Below, piece after piece: positions 41,198-51,055 of a stretch of DNA of 64,000 nt. The position numbers and the translations under genes were made by a program. Below the pieces are notes generated by a model. That model made no database searches. It saw only the letters and a list, made by a program, of their open reading frames with translations, and was not told the DNA's origin. How positions within the stretch are numbered: position 1 is the first letter of the stretch; the number at the start of each line of letters is the position of its first letter. Source of the DNA: Betaproteobacteria bacterium (GTDB lineage: Bacteria; Pseudomonadota; Gammaproteobacteria; Burkholderiales; SG8-41); the NCBI GenBank assembly GCA_016868035.1, contig VGID01000008.1, forward strand, positions 1 to 64,000, in the 5' to 3' direction.

Positions 41198-41938
41198 ATG
41201 AACCAGCTCGCCGCGCCGCACATCGCGTACGAAACCCAGGTACTGGCGCTCAAGAAGCGCCTTGCCAAGGTTCATCGAATCATCACCGCGGGCGGACTCT
41301 GGCCGATCACCAAGGGGCACGTCAGCTGCCGTGTGCCCGGAACGAATCACATGCTGATCCTGGGCCACATCCATTCCGAGGGGCGCAGCCTCGCCGACAC
41401 GGACGTCGACGACATCGTAACGACCGATATCGAGGGCAATTTCATCGAGGGGCGCATCGAGGCGGTCGACGAGCGTTACGCGCACACCGAGGTGTACCGG
41501 GTGCGGCCGGATGTGCAGGCGGTGGTTCATGCCCACCCGACCATGGCAACGGCATTCGGCATCGCCGGCGTCAACATTTTGCCCGTAGGCAACCGCGGCG
41601 CCATCTTCGCGCCCCGGGTGCCAATCCTCGAGTTCGACAAGCAGATCGACACGCCGGAACGCGGAAAAATGGTCGCGCAGACGATCGGCCAGGGGTGCGC
41701 GGTCATCCTGAAAAACCACGGCGTGGTGGTGACGTCGGACACCATCGAGAACGTGTGCATTTCCCTGTTCGCGCTCGAGGAAACGGCGCAGCTCCACTGG
41801 TACGCGGCACAGCTCGGAAAGGTCGAGCCGATCTCGAACGCCGAGGTGCGCAGCGTGATGACCGGCACGCGTTACGACGAGTTTTTCGGCCACGTGTGGG
41901 GCCACTACGAGGCGCTCGATCCCCGCGGTCGCGGTTGA
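41198..41938 (+). CDS. Class II aldolase/adducin-family protein
   Basis: Protein of 246 residues. Metal-binding signatures are VVHAHPTMATAFG (His pair near residue 110) and a later LKNHGVV, with an acidic catalytic-type residue in DERYAHTEVY. It is similar to L-fuculose-phosphate aldolase-type enzymes and to decarboxylases of the same fold. Co-oriented 38 bp downstream of the CMD-like gene and GGAGAC precedes the ATG, so the pair is probably one transcript. The substrate is unknown. Confidence 0.85.
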   Translation: MNQLAAPHIAYETQVLALKKRLAKVHRIITAGGLWPITKGHVSCRVPGTNHMLILGHIHSEGRSLADTDVDDIVTTDIEGNFIEGRIEAVDERYAHTEVYRVRPDVQAVVHAHPTMATAFGIAGVNILPVGNRGAIFAPRVPILEFDKQIDTPERGKMVAQTIGQGCAVILKNHGVVVTSDTIENVCISLFALEETAQLHWYAAQLGKVEPISNAEVRSVMTGTRYDEFFGHVWGHYEALDPRGRG

Positions 41939-42006
41939 CGCGGAGCGCCGGTCGGAGTGCGCGCGTTCGGTACGGGCTCCCAAAAAAAGAGGTGGCCAGC
42001 GACCGC

Positions 42007-42705
42007 CTATTTTCGCCCCTTGCGCCGCTCCTTCGCCGCGCAAACCAGCCCCGCGCACTGGCCCTCGCCGCGGGACGCCGAATTGCACGGGCCGTTCTGC
42101 TCGGGCGCGGGCTCATTCGCGAGACAGGTGAGCGCGCCCTTGATCCGGTTCCCCGCCATGCTGATCCGCATCCGGTTTCCGACGGCGATCACGCCTCCGT
42201 CCACGATGTTCGGGAAGTCGCCGACCTGGCACAGCCTCCTGTCGCCGATCGCGAACATGGCCTTCTCGTTCTCGGCTCCGGAGCCGATCACGGCGATCAC
42301 TCCGCGAACATAGCTCGCGTCGCAGACGCCGCTTGCTTTCGCGAAGCGGGCGTTCCACACGATGAGGTTGCCGTCGATGTGGACCCGATGCTGGTAGCCG
42401 CCACCGGTTCCGGACGGGATGTTCACCCGTAATCCCGCGGGTTCGCTTGCGATGAGGTCGCCGCGGATCTGGGCGGCCGCGACGTTGAGCACCGCGCCCT
42501 TTTCCATGTGCACCGAGCCGAGGACCTCGGCATTGATCAGGCACACCCGCTCGCCTGGACCGACCGTCACGTTGCCCTCGATCCGTCCCTCGATCACTTT
42601 GGGGTATTTCCGGCACTCGAGGAGCTCGCCGCCCGCTCGCGCGTCGGAGACCACCAGCCACGCGAGGGCAAACAGGAGCAAGCCCGACCAACGACCATTT
42701 CCCAT
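42007..42705 (-). CDS. Exported protein of unknown function
   Basis: Protein of 232 residues. GAGGAGGGATC precedes the ATG at 42705, and the N-terminus (WSGLLLFALAWLVVSDARA) is a signal peptide. The mature part contains repeated short beta-rich segments (NVTVGPGERVCLINAEVLG, VLNVAAAQIRGDLIA, GVIAVGNRMRISMAGNRI) suggestive of a right-handed beta-helix, and six or so cysteines near its ends. I do not recognise the family. It is convergent with the aldolase gene and divergent from a long untranscribed-looking region. Confidence 0.65.
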   Translation of the reverse strand: MGNGRWSGLLLFALAWLVVSDARAGGELLECRKYPKVIEGRIEGNVTVGPGERVCLINAEVLGSVHMEKGAVLNVAAAQIRGDLIASEPAGLRVNIPSGTGGGYQHRVHIDGNLIVWNARFAKASGVCDASYVRGVIAVIGSGAENEKAMFAIGDRRLCQVGDFPNIVDGGVIAVGNRMRISMAGNRIKGALTCLANEPAPEQNGPCNSASRGEGQCAGLVCAAKERRKGRK

Positions 42706-43335
42706 GATCCCTCCTCGCGCAAATCGGAGAGCCGTGCCCCGTGCGGCCCGGTTCCGGTCCATAGTGTAGTCCCGGCACTGGCGCTCTTACAGTGCGCGTT
42801 ACATTCCGCTCCGCCACGGCTTCGCCCCCCAGTCAGCGAGCGGCGCCGTGCCCTCCCCCGCTTCGCCACGGAGCAGGCCCCAGTGAGCGCCTGACTCCAC
42901 CCGCGCTTTTCCGAAGCGGAATTCGCCCGCAGGCATGCCGCGGCGCGCGCGCTGCGAGATTACGTCGCCGGTTCAGTGCATGTGGTGTCGCGCGCGTCGG
43001 CGCTCTCCGTGCCTGTCGTCTGTCCGCTTTTCTCGTGAGGGCCGGCCGTGCGGCGCCGGACGGCGGCTTTGGCGCGCGTGCAACGCCATATGCAGACGGC
43101 ATTGCGCGCACCGGCGCGACCAGACGCTTCATCGCGATACGACGCGTCTTCCGCGCAGCACCGGTCATCCGGTTTCGCACCTGGCGCGTTTATCGCTATA
43201 ATGTGTCGATGCGTGCTGCTGCCGTTCAGGCACGGCCCCACACCGGATTGTGAAAAATCCGGCAGGTCTTCCTTCCCATGTGTCCGGATATCCAGCGCGC
43301 GCTGCTGAGTTGGATATTTTTTTCGGAACGATAAA
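42706..43335. other. Long gene-free region upstream of glycogen phosphorylase
   Basis: This 630-bp interval has no credible gene; open frames here look like high-GC shadows. Near its right end, TTCGCA (43174-43179) and TATAAT (43197-43202) are spaced by 17 bp, the best sigma-70-like promoter in the gap. A T-run (TATTTTTTTC) at about 43315-43324 lies just before the phosphorylase start. I see no RNA gene. Confidence 0.5.
43174..43202 (+). promoter_or_regulatory. Putative sigma-70-like promoter for the phosphorylase gene
   Basis: TTCGCA-17-TATAAT is a perfect -10 and a 4/6 -35 match, about 134 bp upstream of the glgP start codon. Prediction is from hexamer matching alone. Confidence 0.4.
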
Positions 43336-45024
43336 TTGATCACCCCCTTCGTCACCCGGCCGCGCATCGCCTATTTTTCGATGGAGATCGCGCTCGAGGC
43401 CGAGGTGCCCACGTACAGCGGCGGCCTCGGGGTGCTGGCCGGCGACACGCTGCGCTCGGCGGCGGACTTGAACCTGCCGCTCGTCGGAATCACGCTCGCG
43501 CACCGCAACGGTTACTTCCGGCAGGAGATCGATCCCGCCGGACGGCAGATCGAGCACGGCGACGCCTGGGATCCGCGCGACCATACGGGGCCGCTCGAGG
43601 CCAAGGTCGCGGTCAGCATCGCCGACCGCAGGGTGTGGGTCGGCGGCTGGCTCTACCCCGTGAAAGGCGAGTCGGGCGCCGTGGTGCCGGTGATCCTGCT
43701 CGACACCGATCTGCCGGAGAACGACCCGGAGGACCGCGCGATCACCAACGACCTCTACGGCGGAGACCGGGCCTACCGCCTCAGGCAGGAGATCGTGCTC
43801 GGCGTGGGCGGCGTGCGCATGCTGCTCGCACTGGGCTTCGAGTTGCGCCAGTACCACATGAACGAGGGGCACTCCGCGCTGCTCGCGCTGGAGCTGATGC
43901 GGCGCTTTCGCTTCGCCGGGCGCAGGCACCAGGACCAGGGCGCGTACAACCTCCCGCGGGTGCGCTCGCTGTGCAGCTTCACCACGCACACGCCGGTGGA
44001 TGCGGGGCACGACCAGTTCGAGTGGCCGCTCGTGGACGAGCTGCTCACCGATTACGTCGAGCGCGAGGAGCTCATGAAGCTCGCGGGCACCGAGCGGCTC
44101 AACATGACGCGGCTCGCGCTGAATCTCAGCGGATACGTGAACGGCGTGGCGCGCAAGCACGCGGAAGTGTCGGAGCGGATGTTCCCCGGCTACGAGGTGC
44201 GCGCGGTGACCAACGGCGTGCATCCGCGCACGTGGACCGCGCCGAGCCTCGCCCAGCTCTACGACTACCACATACCGGGCTGGCATAACGAACCGGTGCT
44301 GCTGATGCGCGCGGACCATATCCCGGATGCGGACATCTGGCAGGCGCACGTCGCGGCGAAGGCGCAGCTCGTCGAGCGCGTGCACGCACGCTGCGGCGTG
44401 TGGCTCGACCGGGATCTGCCCGTCATCGGATTCGCGCGCCGCATGACCGCATACAAGCGGCCTGAGCTGCTCTTCTCCAACATCGAGCGCCTGCGTGCGA
44501 TCGCGCGGCGCTATCCTTTCCAGCTCGTGCTCGCGGGCAAAGCGCACCGGCACGACCACGCCGGCAGAAAACTCATCGAGGAGCTGCACGGCTACATGCG
44601 TTCCCTCGACGGCGCGATGCGCGCCGTTTTCGTGCCGGACTACGACATGGCGGTCGCGCTCGATCTCGTCGCGGGCTCGGACATCTGGCTCAATACCCCG
44701 CAGCGTCCGCTGGAGGCTTCGGGCACGAGCGGCATGAAAGCCGCGTTCAACGGCGTGCCGCAGCTCTCGGTGCTGGACGGCTGGTGGATCGAGGGCTGCA
44801 TCGAAGGCGTCACGGGCTGGGCGATCGGCGGGGACACCGTGGCCGAGAACGGCGGCGACGCCGATCATCTCTACGGCAAGCTCGAGGAAGTGGTGCTGCC
44901 GCTGTGGCACGGCGAGCGCGCGAAATGGGTCTCGGTGATGAAGGGCGCCATCGCCAAGAACGGCTCCTACTTCAACAGCCACCGCATGCTGCGCGCCTAC
45001 GCGATCGAGGCCTATCTGCACTGA
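43336..45024 (+). CDS. glgP: Alpha-glucan (glycogen) phosphorylase, short GT35 type
   Basis: Phosphorylase of 562 residues. It starts at a TTG (43336) and begins RIAYFSMEIALEAEVPTYSG. PLP-phosphate-type segments are YHMNEGHSALL, TNGVHPRTW, FARRMTAYKRP and, around residue 467, ASGTSGMKAAFNGVPQLS with the PLP lysine. The length fits the short bacterial GT35 group without the DUF3417 extension. It releases glucose-1-phosphate from alpha-glucans. It converges on a cluster with transaldolase and phosphoketolase, which fits central carbohydrate flux. Confidence 0.93.
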   Translation: MITPFVTRPRIAYFSMEIALEAEVPTYSGGLGVLAGDTLRSAADLNLPLVGITLAHRNGYFRQEIDPAGRQIEHGDAWDPRDHTGPLEAKVAVSIADRRVWVGGWLYPVKGESGAVVPVILLDTDLPENDPEDRAITNDLYGGDRAYRLRQEIVLGVGGVRMLLALGFELRQYHMNEGHSALLALELMRRFRFAGRRHQDQGAYNLPRVRSLCSFTTHTPVDAGHDQFEWPLVDELLTDYVEREELMKLAGTERLNMTRLALNLSGYVNGVARKHAEVSERMFPGYEVRAVTNGVHPRTWTAPSLAQLYDYHIPGWHNEPVLLMRADHIPDADIWQAHVAAKAQLVERVHARCGVWLDRDLPVIGFARRMTAYKRPELLFSNIERLRAIARRYPFQLVLAGKAHRHDHAGRKLIEELHGYMRSLDGAMRAVFVPDYDMAVALDLVAGSDIWLNTPQRPLEASGTSGMKAAFNGVPQLSVLDGWWIEGCIEGVTGWAIGGDTVAENGGDADHLYGKLEEVVLPLWHGERAKWVSVMKGAIAKNGSYFNSHRMLRAYAIEAYLH

Positions 45025-45039
45025 GCACGGCCGCGCGGT

Positions 45040-45498
45040 TCATCGCGGCTCGAGCGTGTGGTACAGCCGCTCGGGCAGACGGCCGCGGATCTCCGCCGGC
45101 GTCAGCTTGGCAAGGTTCAAGTCAAGCTCGGCGGTGACGATGCGGCGCACCTCGGCGCCGAGCGCATCGCGCAGCAGCCCGAGGAACGCCGGCGGAGCAA
45201 CGAGCACGATCCGCTCGATCTCGCCGCGGGCGGCCGCGCCCTGCAGCCGCTGCGCGACGCGCCGCGCGAAAGTGATTGCCTCCTGCTGGCGAGGGCCGAC
45301 CTCGCGCTCCATCGCGTGGCGCCCGCGCCCCGAGCTGTCGAACGCGCGCCCCGGGAGGTCGGTCGTGAGCTCCTGCGCGCGCATCCGCCCCTCGGGATGG
45401 TCGAGCATTTCCACTTCCACGAGCGGCCCGGTCGGCGTGCTCGCCTCGAGCAGCCTCGCGCACGAGCTGTCTACAACGACTACCCAGGTTTTCGCCAC
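45040..45498 (-). CDS. Host attachment family protein
   Basis: Protein of 152 residues with the WVVVVDSSCARLLEA start and QELTTDLPGRAFDSSGRGRHAMEREV core characteristic of the bacterial host attachment protein family (Pfam name). The C-terminal part has ERIVLVAPPAFLGLLRDAL and LPERL. The family name reflects a plant-symbiont member; a role in attachment is not evident here. It follows the DUF1622 gene and phosphoketolase on the minus strand. Confidence 0.82.
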   Translation of the reverse strand: MAKTWVVVVDSSCARLLEASTPTGPLVEVEMLDHPEGRMRAQELTTDLPGRAFDSSGRGRHAMEREVGPRQQEAITFARRVAQRLQGAAARGEIERIVLVAPPAFLGLLRDALGAEVRRIVTAELDLNLAKLTPAEIRGRLPERLYHTLEPR

Positions 45499-45570
45499 GA
45501 CGTCCTCCTCGTTCTCGTCACATGAAATCGATTCGCCGCGGCGGCCGGGCGCCGCGAGACAGCGCGCTGT

Positions 45571-45930
45571 TCACGATCCCTCGTCGGCGCGCCGGGCTGC
45601 GCGCCGCCACGGCCAGCGACCCTCGATGTCGTAGCCCAATGTTACGCTGAGCAGCGCCCGGATCAGCACGATGACCGCGAGCACCGCCACGCTCTCGAGC
45701 GTGTGCGACACGGCAACAGTGCGGATGATGTCGCCCGCGATCAGGAATTCGAGCCCGAGCAGGATCGTCTTGCCGATCGCGCGCCGGTAGTCGTCGTAGA
45801 GGGCGCCCGGGGCCCACAGCCGCGGGATGAATCGCAGCGTCATCACGGCGCAGCCGATGAAGATGATCGCCACCCCGACCGCTTCCATCAGCCCGGCGGC
45901 GAGCCCGAAAAGATCCTTCATGCCGGTCAT
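45571..45930 (-). CDS. DUF1622 integral membrane protein
   Basis: Small protein of 119 residues with three to four hydrophobic segments (AVGVAIIFIGCAVMTL, TILLGLEFLIAGDIIRTVAV, VAVLAVIVLIRALLSVTLGY), matching DUF1622. Function unknown. It lies 30 bp after the phosphoketolase stop on the same strand. Confidence 0.85.
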   Translation of the reverse strand: MTGMKDLFGLAAGLMEAVGVAIIFIGCAVMTLRFIPRLWAPGALYDDYRRAIGKTILLGLEFLIAGDIIRTVAVSHTLESVAVLAVIVLIRALLSVTLGYDIEGRWPWRRAARRADEGS

Positions 45931-45960
45931 TTGTTTCCCTCCCCTTCGCTTCTGAACGAA

Positions 45961-48350
45961 TCAGTACGGCCACTTCCAGTCGCGGATCTCCGGCATGTCC
46001 TCGCCGTGCGTCTCGATGTACTGGCGGTGATCGGTCAGGCGGTCGCGCAGCTTCTGCACGACGTGGGCCGCGCGCTCGGCGAGCCCCGGCACGCGCCGGA
46101 TCACGTCCTGCGCGAGATGGAAGCGATCGAGATCGTTCAACACCGTCATGTCGAAAGGCGTGGTGGTGGTGCCCTCCTCCTTGTAGCCGCGCACGTGCAG
46201 GTTCCGGTGGTTGGTGCGGCGGTAGGTGAGCCGGTGGATGAGCCAGGGGTAGCCGTGATACGCGAAGATGATCGGCTTGTCCGTGGTGAAGAGCGCATCG
46301 AAATCGGGGTCGGGGAGCCCGTGCGGGTGCTCCTCGGCGGGCTGCAGCGTCATGAGGTCCACCACGTTCACCACGCGGATGCGCAGTTGCGGCAGGGTCT
46401 GGCGCAGCAGATCCACCGCCGCGAGCGTCTCGAGCGTGGGAACGTCTCCCGCGCACGCCATGACGACGTCGGGCTCGCGTCCCTCGTCGGTGCTCGCCCA
46501 GTCCCAGATGCCGATGCCGCCGGCGACGTGCCGCACCGCGCCCCGCATGTCGAGATACTGCAGCGCCGGCTGCTTGCCGGCGACGATGACGTTGACGAAG
46601 TTGCGGCTGCGCAGGCAGCGCTCCGTGACGGCCAGCAGCGTGTTCGCATCCGGCGGCAGGTAGACACGGATGATGTCGGCCTTCTTGTTCACCACGTGGT
46701 CGATGAAGCCCGGGTCCTGGTGCGAGAAACCGTTGTGGTCCTGGCGCCACACGTGCGAGGTGAGCAGGTAGTTGAGGGAGGCGATCGGGCGGCGCCACGG
46801 AATCTCCTTCGACGTGACCTTCAGCCACTTCGCGTGCTGGTTGAACATGGAATCGACGATGTGGTGAAGGCCTCGTAGCACGAGAACAGCCCGTGCCGGC
46901 CCGTGAGCAGGTAGCCTTCGAGCCAGCCCTGGCAGGTGTGCTCGGAGAGGATCTCCATCACGCGCCCGTCGGGCGCGAGGTGCTCGTCGTAGGGGAGCAA
47001 GCTGCCCATCCAGGTGCGGGCAGTCACATCGAAGAACGCGCCCAGCCGGTTCGAGGCCGTCTCGTCCGGCCCGAACGCGCGGAAATTGCGGTGCGCGGCA
47101 TTGAGCTTCATCACGTCGCGCAGGTACTCGCCCATGACGCGCGTGGACTCCGCGACCGTCACCCCCGGCTTCGGCGCGGCCACTGCGTACTCGCGGTAGT
47201 CGGGCAGCCGCAGATCCCGCAGCAGCAGCCCTCCGTTGGCGTGCGGGTTCGCGCTCATGCGGCGGTTGCCGCTCGGAGCAAGCATCGCGAGCGCGGGCTT
47301 GAGCGCGCCCCCGGGCTCGAACAGCTCCTCGGGGCGGTAGCTCTTCAGCCACTGCTCGAGCTGCTTCACGTGCGCGGGCTTGGCCGCGAGCTCGGCGAGC
47401 GGCACCTGGTGCGAGCGCCAGAAATCCTCGGTTTTCTTTCCGTCCACCTCCTTCGGCCCGGTCCAGCCCTTTGGCGTCGCAAGCACGATCATGGGCCAGC
47501 GCGGGCGCTCGGGCGCGCGCGACATACGGGCCTTCTGCTGGAACGAGCGGATGCGCTCGATCACGCGGTCGAGCGTCGCCGCCATGAGCTGGTGCATCGC
47601 ATCGGGATCCGCGCCCTCGACAAAATGCGGCTCGTAGCCATAGCCCGCTATCAGGCTCTCGAGCTCCTCGCGCGGGATGCGCGCGAGCACGGCCGGGTTC
47701 GCGATCTTGTAGCCGTTGAGATGCAGGATCGGCAGCACCGCGCCGTCGGTGACGGGGTTCAGGAACTTGTTCGAGTGCCAGGCGGCCGCGAGCGGACCGG
47801 TCTCGGCCTCGCCGTCGCCCACCACGCAGGCGACGATGAGATCGGGGTTGTCGAACGCGGCGCCGAATGCGTGCGAGAGCGCATAACCCAGCTCCCCACC
47901 CTCGTGGATCGAGCCCGGCGTTTCGGGCGCAACGTGGCTTGGCACCCCGCCCGGGAACGAGAATTGCCGGAACAGCCGCTTCATGCCCTCTTCGTCCTGC
48001 GTCACGTTCGGGTAGAGCTCCGTGTAGGTGCCCTCGAGCCAGGCATTCGCCACCATCGCCGGCCCGCCGTGCCCGGGACCGCAGATGTAGATCATGTCCA
48101 GGTCCCGGTTGCGTATCACGCGGTTCAGGTGCGCGTAGATGAAATTGAGCCCCGGGGTGGTGCCCCAGTGCCCGAGCAGCCGGGGTTTCACGTGCCCGAG
48201 CGCGAGCGGCTGCCTGAGCAGCGGGTTGTCGTAGAGGTAGATCTGGCCCACCGAGAGGTAATTCGCCGCGCGCCAGTAGGCATCGATGCGCGCAAGCTCC
48301 CCAGCCTCGAGCGGCTGCTGGAAGGGTTGCGTGAGCGCAGCTTCGTCCAT
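45961..48350 (-). pseudogene. xfp: Phosphoketolase (Xfp), interrupted by one frameshift
   Basis: The two halves together make about 796 residues, the normal length. The N-terminal half starts [20 protein letters not shown] at 48350 and shows [17 protein letters not shown] and [15 protein letters not shown] (ThDP region). The C-terminal half reads [20 protein letters not shown] to [12 protein letters not shown]. At about 46863-46868 the expected CYEAF-I-HIVDSM reads CYEAFTTSS, consistent with loss of one T in the codon for Ile. Phosphoketolase cleaves xylulose-5-P or fructose-6-P to acetyl-P. The damage could be a sequencing or assembly error. Confidence 0.9.
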
Positions 48351-48409
48351 GCATTCTCTCGGAATCGAAAATGGTGCAGTGCGCGCCCGCGCCGCGGTAA
48401 ATCGACGCT

Positions 48410-49531
48410 CTATGCCGCGCGGCGCGCGCGCCGGATCGCGTCGAGCAGCCGGGTATAGGCCTCGTCGAACAGGCGCACGCCCTCGTCGAGCAACGATGCG
48501 GTGACTTCGCGCATGGCGATTCCCGCGCGCGCGAGCTCCTCCATCCTCGCGCGCGCGACCTCCACGTCGCGGGTCAGCGTCGCGTCGAGCCTGCCGCGCT
48601 CGCGGAAGGCCTCGAGGGTCGCGAGCGGCATGGTGTTGACCGTGTCCGGGCCGATCAGCTCGTCCACGTAGATCGTGTCGGGGTAGTCGGGATTCTTCGT
48701 GCTGGTGCTCGCCCACAGCAGCCGCTGCGGGCGCGCGCCCTTCGCTACGAGGGCGCCCCAGCGCGCCCCGTCGAAGAGCTCCCTGTAGCAAGTGTAAGCG
48801 AGCTTCGCGTTGGAGATCGCCGCGCAACCGCGGAGCTTCGCGAGCGCCGATTGTTGCGCCTGCGCAGCGGCGCCCATCTTGCGCGTCAGCATGTCATCGA
48901 TCCGGGTGTCGATCCGGCTCACGAAGAAGCTCGCTACGCTCGCAACCGCGGCGAGCGCCTGTCCCGCGCTGGCGCGGCGCTCGAGCCCGCGCTGGTAGGC
49001 GAGCGCGACCTCGCGGTACGTCTCCACCGCAAAGAGCAGCGTGACGTTGACGTTGATGCCGTCGGAGATGAGCGCCTCGACCGCCGGCAGCCCGGCGGGC
49101 GTCGCGGGCACCTTGATCATCACGTTGGGCCGCTCAGCCCGGCGCCACAGCCGGCGCGCTTCCGCGACCGTTGCCTGCGTATCGTGCGCGAGCCGCGGCG
49201 AGACTTCGAGGCTCACGTAGCCGTCGCGCCCGCCGCTCGCCTCGTGGACCGGCGCCATCAGGTCGGCCGCCATGCGGATGTCATCGAGGGCGAGACGCTC
49301 GTATATGCGCTCCGGGTCCTGCTCGCCCGCGCGCACTTCCGCCGAAAGTGCGGCCTGATACTCGACGCCCTCCGCGATCGCCTTTTCGAAGATGGCGGGA
49401 TTGGAAGTGAGCCCCTTCAGCCCGTCCTCCGCGATCATCTTCTTCAACCCGCCGCCGATGAGGAGATCGCGCCGGATGTAATCGAGCCATACCGACTGGC
49501 CCAATTGTTCGAGCTGCCTGAGCCGGTTCAT
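48410..49531 (-). CDS. tal: Transaldolase
   Basis: Transaldolase of 373 residues from the ATG at 49531, beginning [20 protein letters not shown] as in fused-family members. It carries [13 protein letters not shown], the Schiff-base segment [12 protein letters not shown] (catalytic Lys) and [18 protein letters not shown] start at 49564 would add 11 residues. It sits 59 bp upstream of the phosphoketolase gene on the same strand, so pentose-phosphate and phosphoketolase functions are linked. Confidence 0.9.
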   Translation of the reverse strand: MNRLRQLEQLGQSVWLDYIRRDLLIGGGLKKMIAEDGLKGLTSNPAIFEKAIAEGVEYQAALSAEVRAGEQDPERIYERLALDDIRMAADLMAPVHEASGGRDGYVSLEVSPRLAHDTQATVAEARRLWRRAERPNVMIKVPATPAGLPAVEALISDGINVNVTLLFAVETYREVALAYQRGLERRASAGQALAAVASVASFFVSRIDTRIDDMLTRKMGAAAQAQQSALAKLRGCAAISNAKLAYTCYRELFDGARWGALVAKGARPQRLLWASTSTKNPDYPDTIYVDELIGPDTVNTMPLATLEAFRERGRLDATLTRDVEVARARMEELARAGIAMREVTASLLDEGVRLFDEAYTRLLDAIRRARRAA

Positions 49532-49759
49532 GCCTGGAAAGTCCACGTCGAGAATCTCGCTCAATCAGAAGGTTAGCAAGGCGGCGGGGTGCCCCGCCTG
49601 TTACCTATCGGAGGGCCTCCGCGGCCAGAAGGTTCCCGCGCGCCGTGGCGTTGCCCCGTATCGCTTGCCTTGAAGATGCGCATCGTTCAGACTGCATTTC
49701 GATAAGAAAACCGTACGTCCGCACACGCGCCCGCTCTGACCACTCGGAGGATTACCACC

Positions 49760-50734
49760 ATGAAGATGTCATTGTCCCGCTGTACGCTCGTGCTCTGCTG
49801 CGCCGTGCTGCCGCTCACAGGCGCCCACGCCCAGGCCTACCCCACCAAGCCGATTCGCGTGTTGGTGCCGTTCTCGCCCGGCGGGACCTCCGACATCATC
49901 GGGCGCACGCTGGGGCAGAAACTCTCCGAGGCGTGGGGCCAGCCGGTGATCATGGACAACCGCGCGGGCGTCGCCGGCAGCCTCGGCGCGGGAATCGCGG
50001 CGAAATCGCCCGCCGATGGCTACACGCTGCTGGTGGGCAACGTCGGCCCGATCGCCGTCAACAACCAGATCTACAAGGCGGTCGAGTACGACTCGATCAG
50101 GGACTTCACGCCGATCACGCTGGCGGTGACGGCGCCGCAAATCGTGGTGGTGCATCCGTCCGTTCCGGCAAAAACGTTCAAGGAGCTCAACGCGCTGGTG
50201 AAGAAGCACTCGGGCAAGATCAACTACGGCTCCAGCGGGCCGGGAAGCATCTCGATGCTCTCGGCCGAGCTCTACAAGCGCATGACCAAGACGGACATGC
50301 TGCACGTGCCGTTCAAGGCCTCGGCGCTGATCACGATCGCGCTGATGGCGGGCGAGATCGACGTCGTGTTCTCCGACATGGCGGTGGTGCTGCCGCACGT
50401 CAAGGCCGGCAGGCTGCGGGCGCTCGCGGTCACCGGGCCCAAGCCGACCCCGCTGGTTCCCGACCTGCCCACCGTTTCCGAATCGGGGGTACCGGGCTTC
50501 GTGATGACCAGCTGGTGGGGCATATTCGGGCCCGCCGGCCTGCCCCAGCCGATCGTGACGAGGCTCAACACCGAGCTCGTACGCATCCTGAAGCTGCCTG
50601 AAATTCAGAAAACTTTCGCCACGCTCGGCGTGGACGCCGCGAACAGCACGCCCGAGGAGCTGGCGGCCCTTGTCAAGTCCGAAGTCCCCAGGTATGCCAA
50701 ACTGATCGCGGAGATCGGCATACCCAAGCAGTAG
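49760..50734 (+). CDS. Bug (TctC-family) periplasmic receptor
   Basis: Receptor of 324 residues. CGGAGGA precedes the ATG. The signal peptide ends TGAHAQA, followed by YPTKPIRVLVPFSPGGTSD and MDNRAGVAGSLG. Monocistronic, with a strong terminator shortly downstream. Ligand unknown. Confidence 0.92.
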   Translation: MKMSLSRCTLVLCCAVLPLTGAHAQAYPTKPIRVLVPFSPGGTSDIIGRTLGQKLSEAWGQPVIMDNRAGVAGSLGAGIAAKSPADGYTLLVGNVGPIAVNNQIYKAVEYDSIRDFTPITLAVTAPQIVVVHPSVPAKTFKELNALVKKHSGKINYGSSGPGSISMLSAELYKRMTKTDMLHVPFKASALITIALMAGEIDVVFSDMAVVLPHVKAGRLRALAVTGPKPTPLVPDLPTVSESGVPGFVMTSWWGIFGPAGLPQPIVTRLNTELVRILKLPEIQKTFATLGVDAANSTPEELAALVKSEVPRYAKLIAEIGIPKQ

Positions 50735-51055
50735 TGCGTGATGGGTGACGAGTGATGGGTAACGGGTGATGGTTCACCCGTAACCCGACCCGAAAAAAAA
50801 CGGCGCTGCGGATTCCGCAGCGCCGTTTTGTTTTTCGCGGCGGCTACGATCTCAAGAAACGCTAACCGCAGATACACGCCGATCGGTTTCGTGTAACGTG
50901 AATCGTGAAACGTAAATCGCAAACCGTCGGAGAATCAGCTCCGTCAAGGGTGTGCTTTCGGCTTTTCCATTCACCAATCACCATTCACGATTCATCGCTC
51001 TTTTCGGCGTTCATCCGCGTTCATCGGCGGTTTCATGCTTTTCGGATACGGGCTC
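50735..51055. repeat. Repeat-rich gap between two Bug genes
   Basis: Heptads of GGGTGAT/GAGTGAT type cover about 50738-50790; GTGAATC-type heptads (about 50895-50930) face ATTCACC-type heptads (about 50968-50997); 12-bp-type repeats GCAGATACACGCCGATCGG and TTCATCCGCGTTCATCGGCG flank them (50870-50888, 51010-51030). A terminator occupies 50797-50835. Confidence 0.7.
50797..50835. terminator. Bidirectional rho-independent terminator
   Basis: Perfect 15-bp arms AAAACGGCGCTGCGG (50797-50811) and its mirror (50815-50829) surround a 3-nt loop, followed by GTTTTT and preceded by an A-run. It can terminate the Bug gene on the left and the convergent Bug gene on the right. Confidence 0.93.

Noticed and set aside
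42706-43335. Hidden gene or structured RNA
   Set aside because: No coherent frame with family motifs and no obvious multi-stem fold by eye; listed as gene-free.
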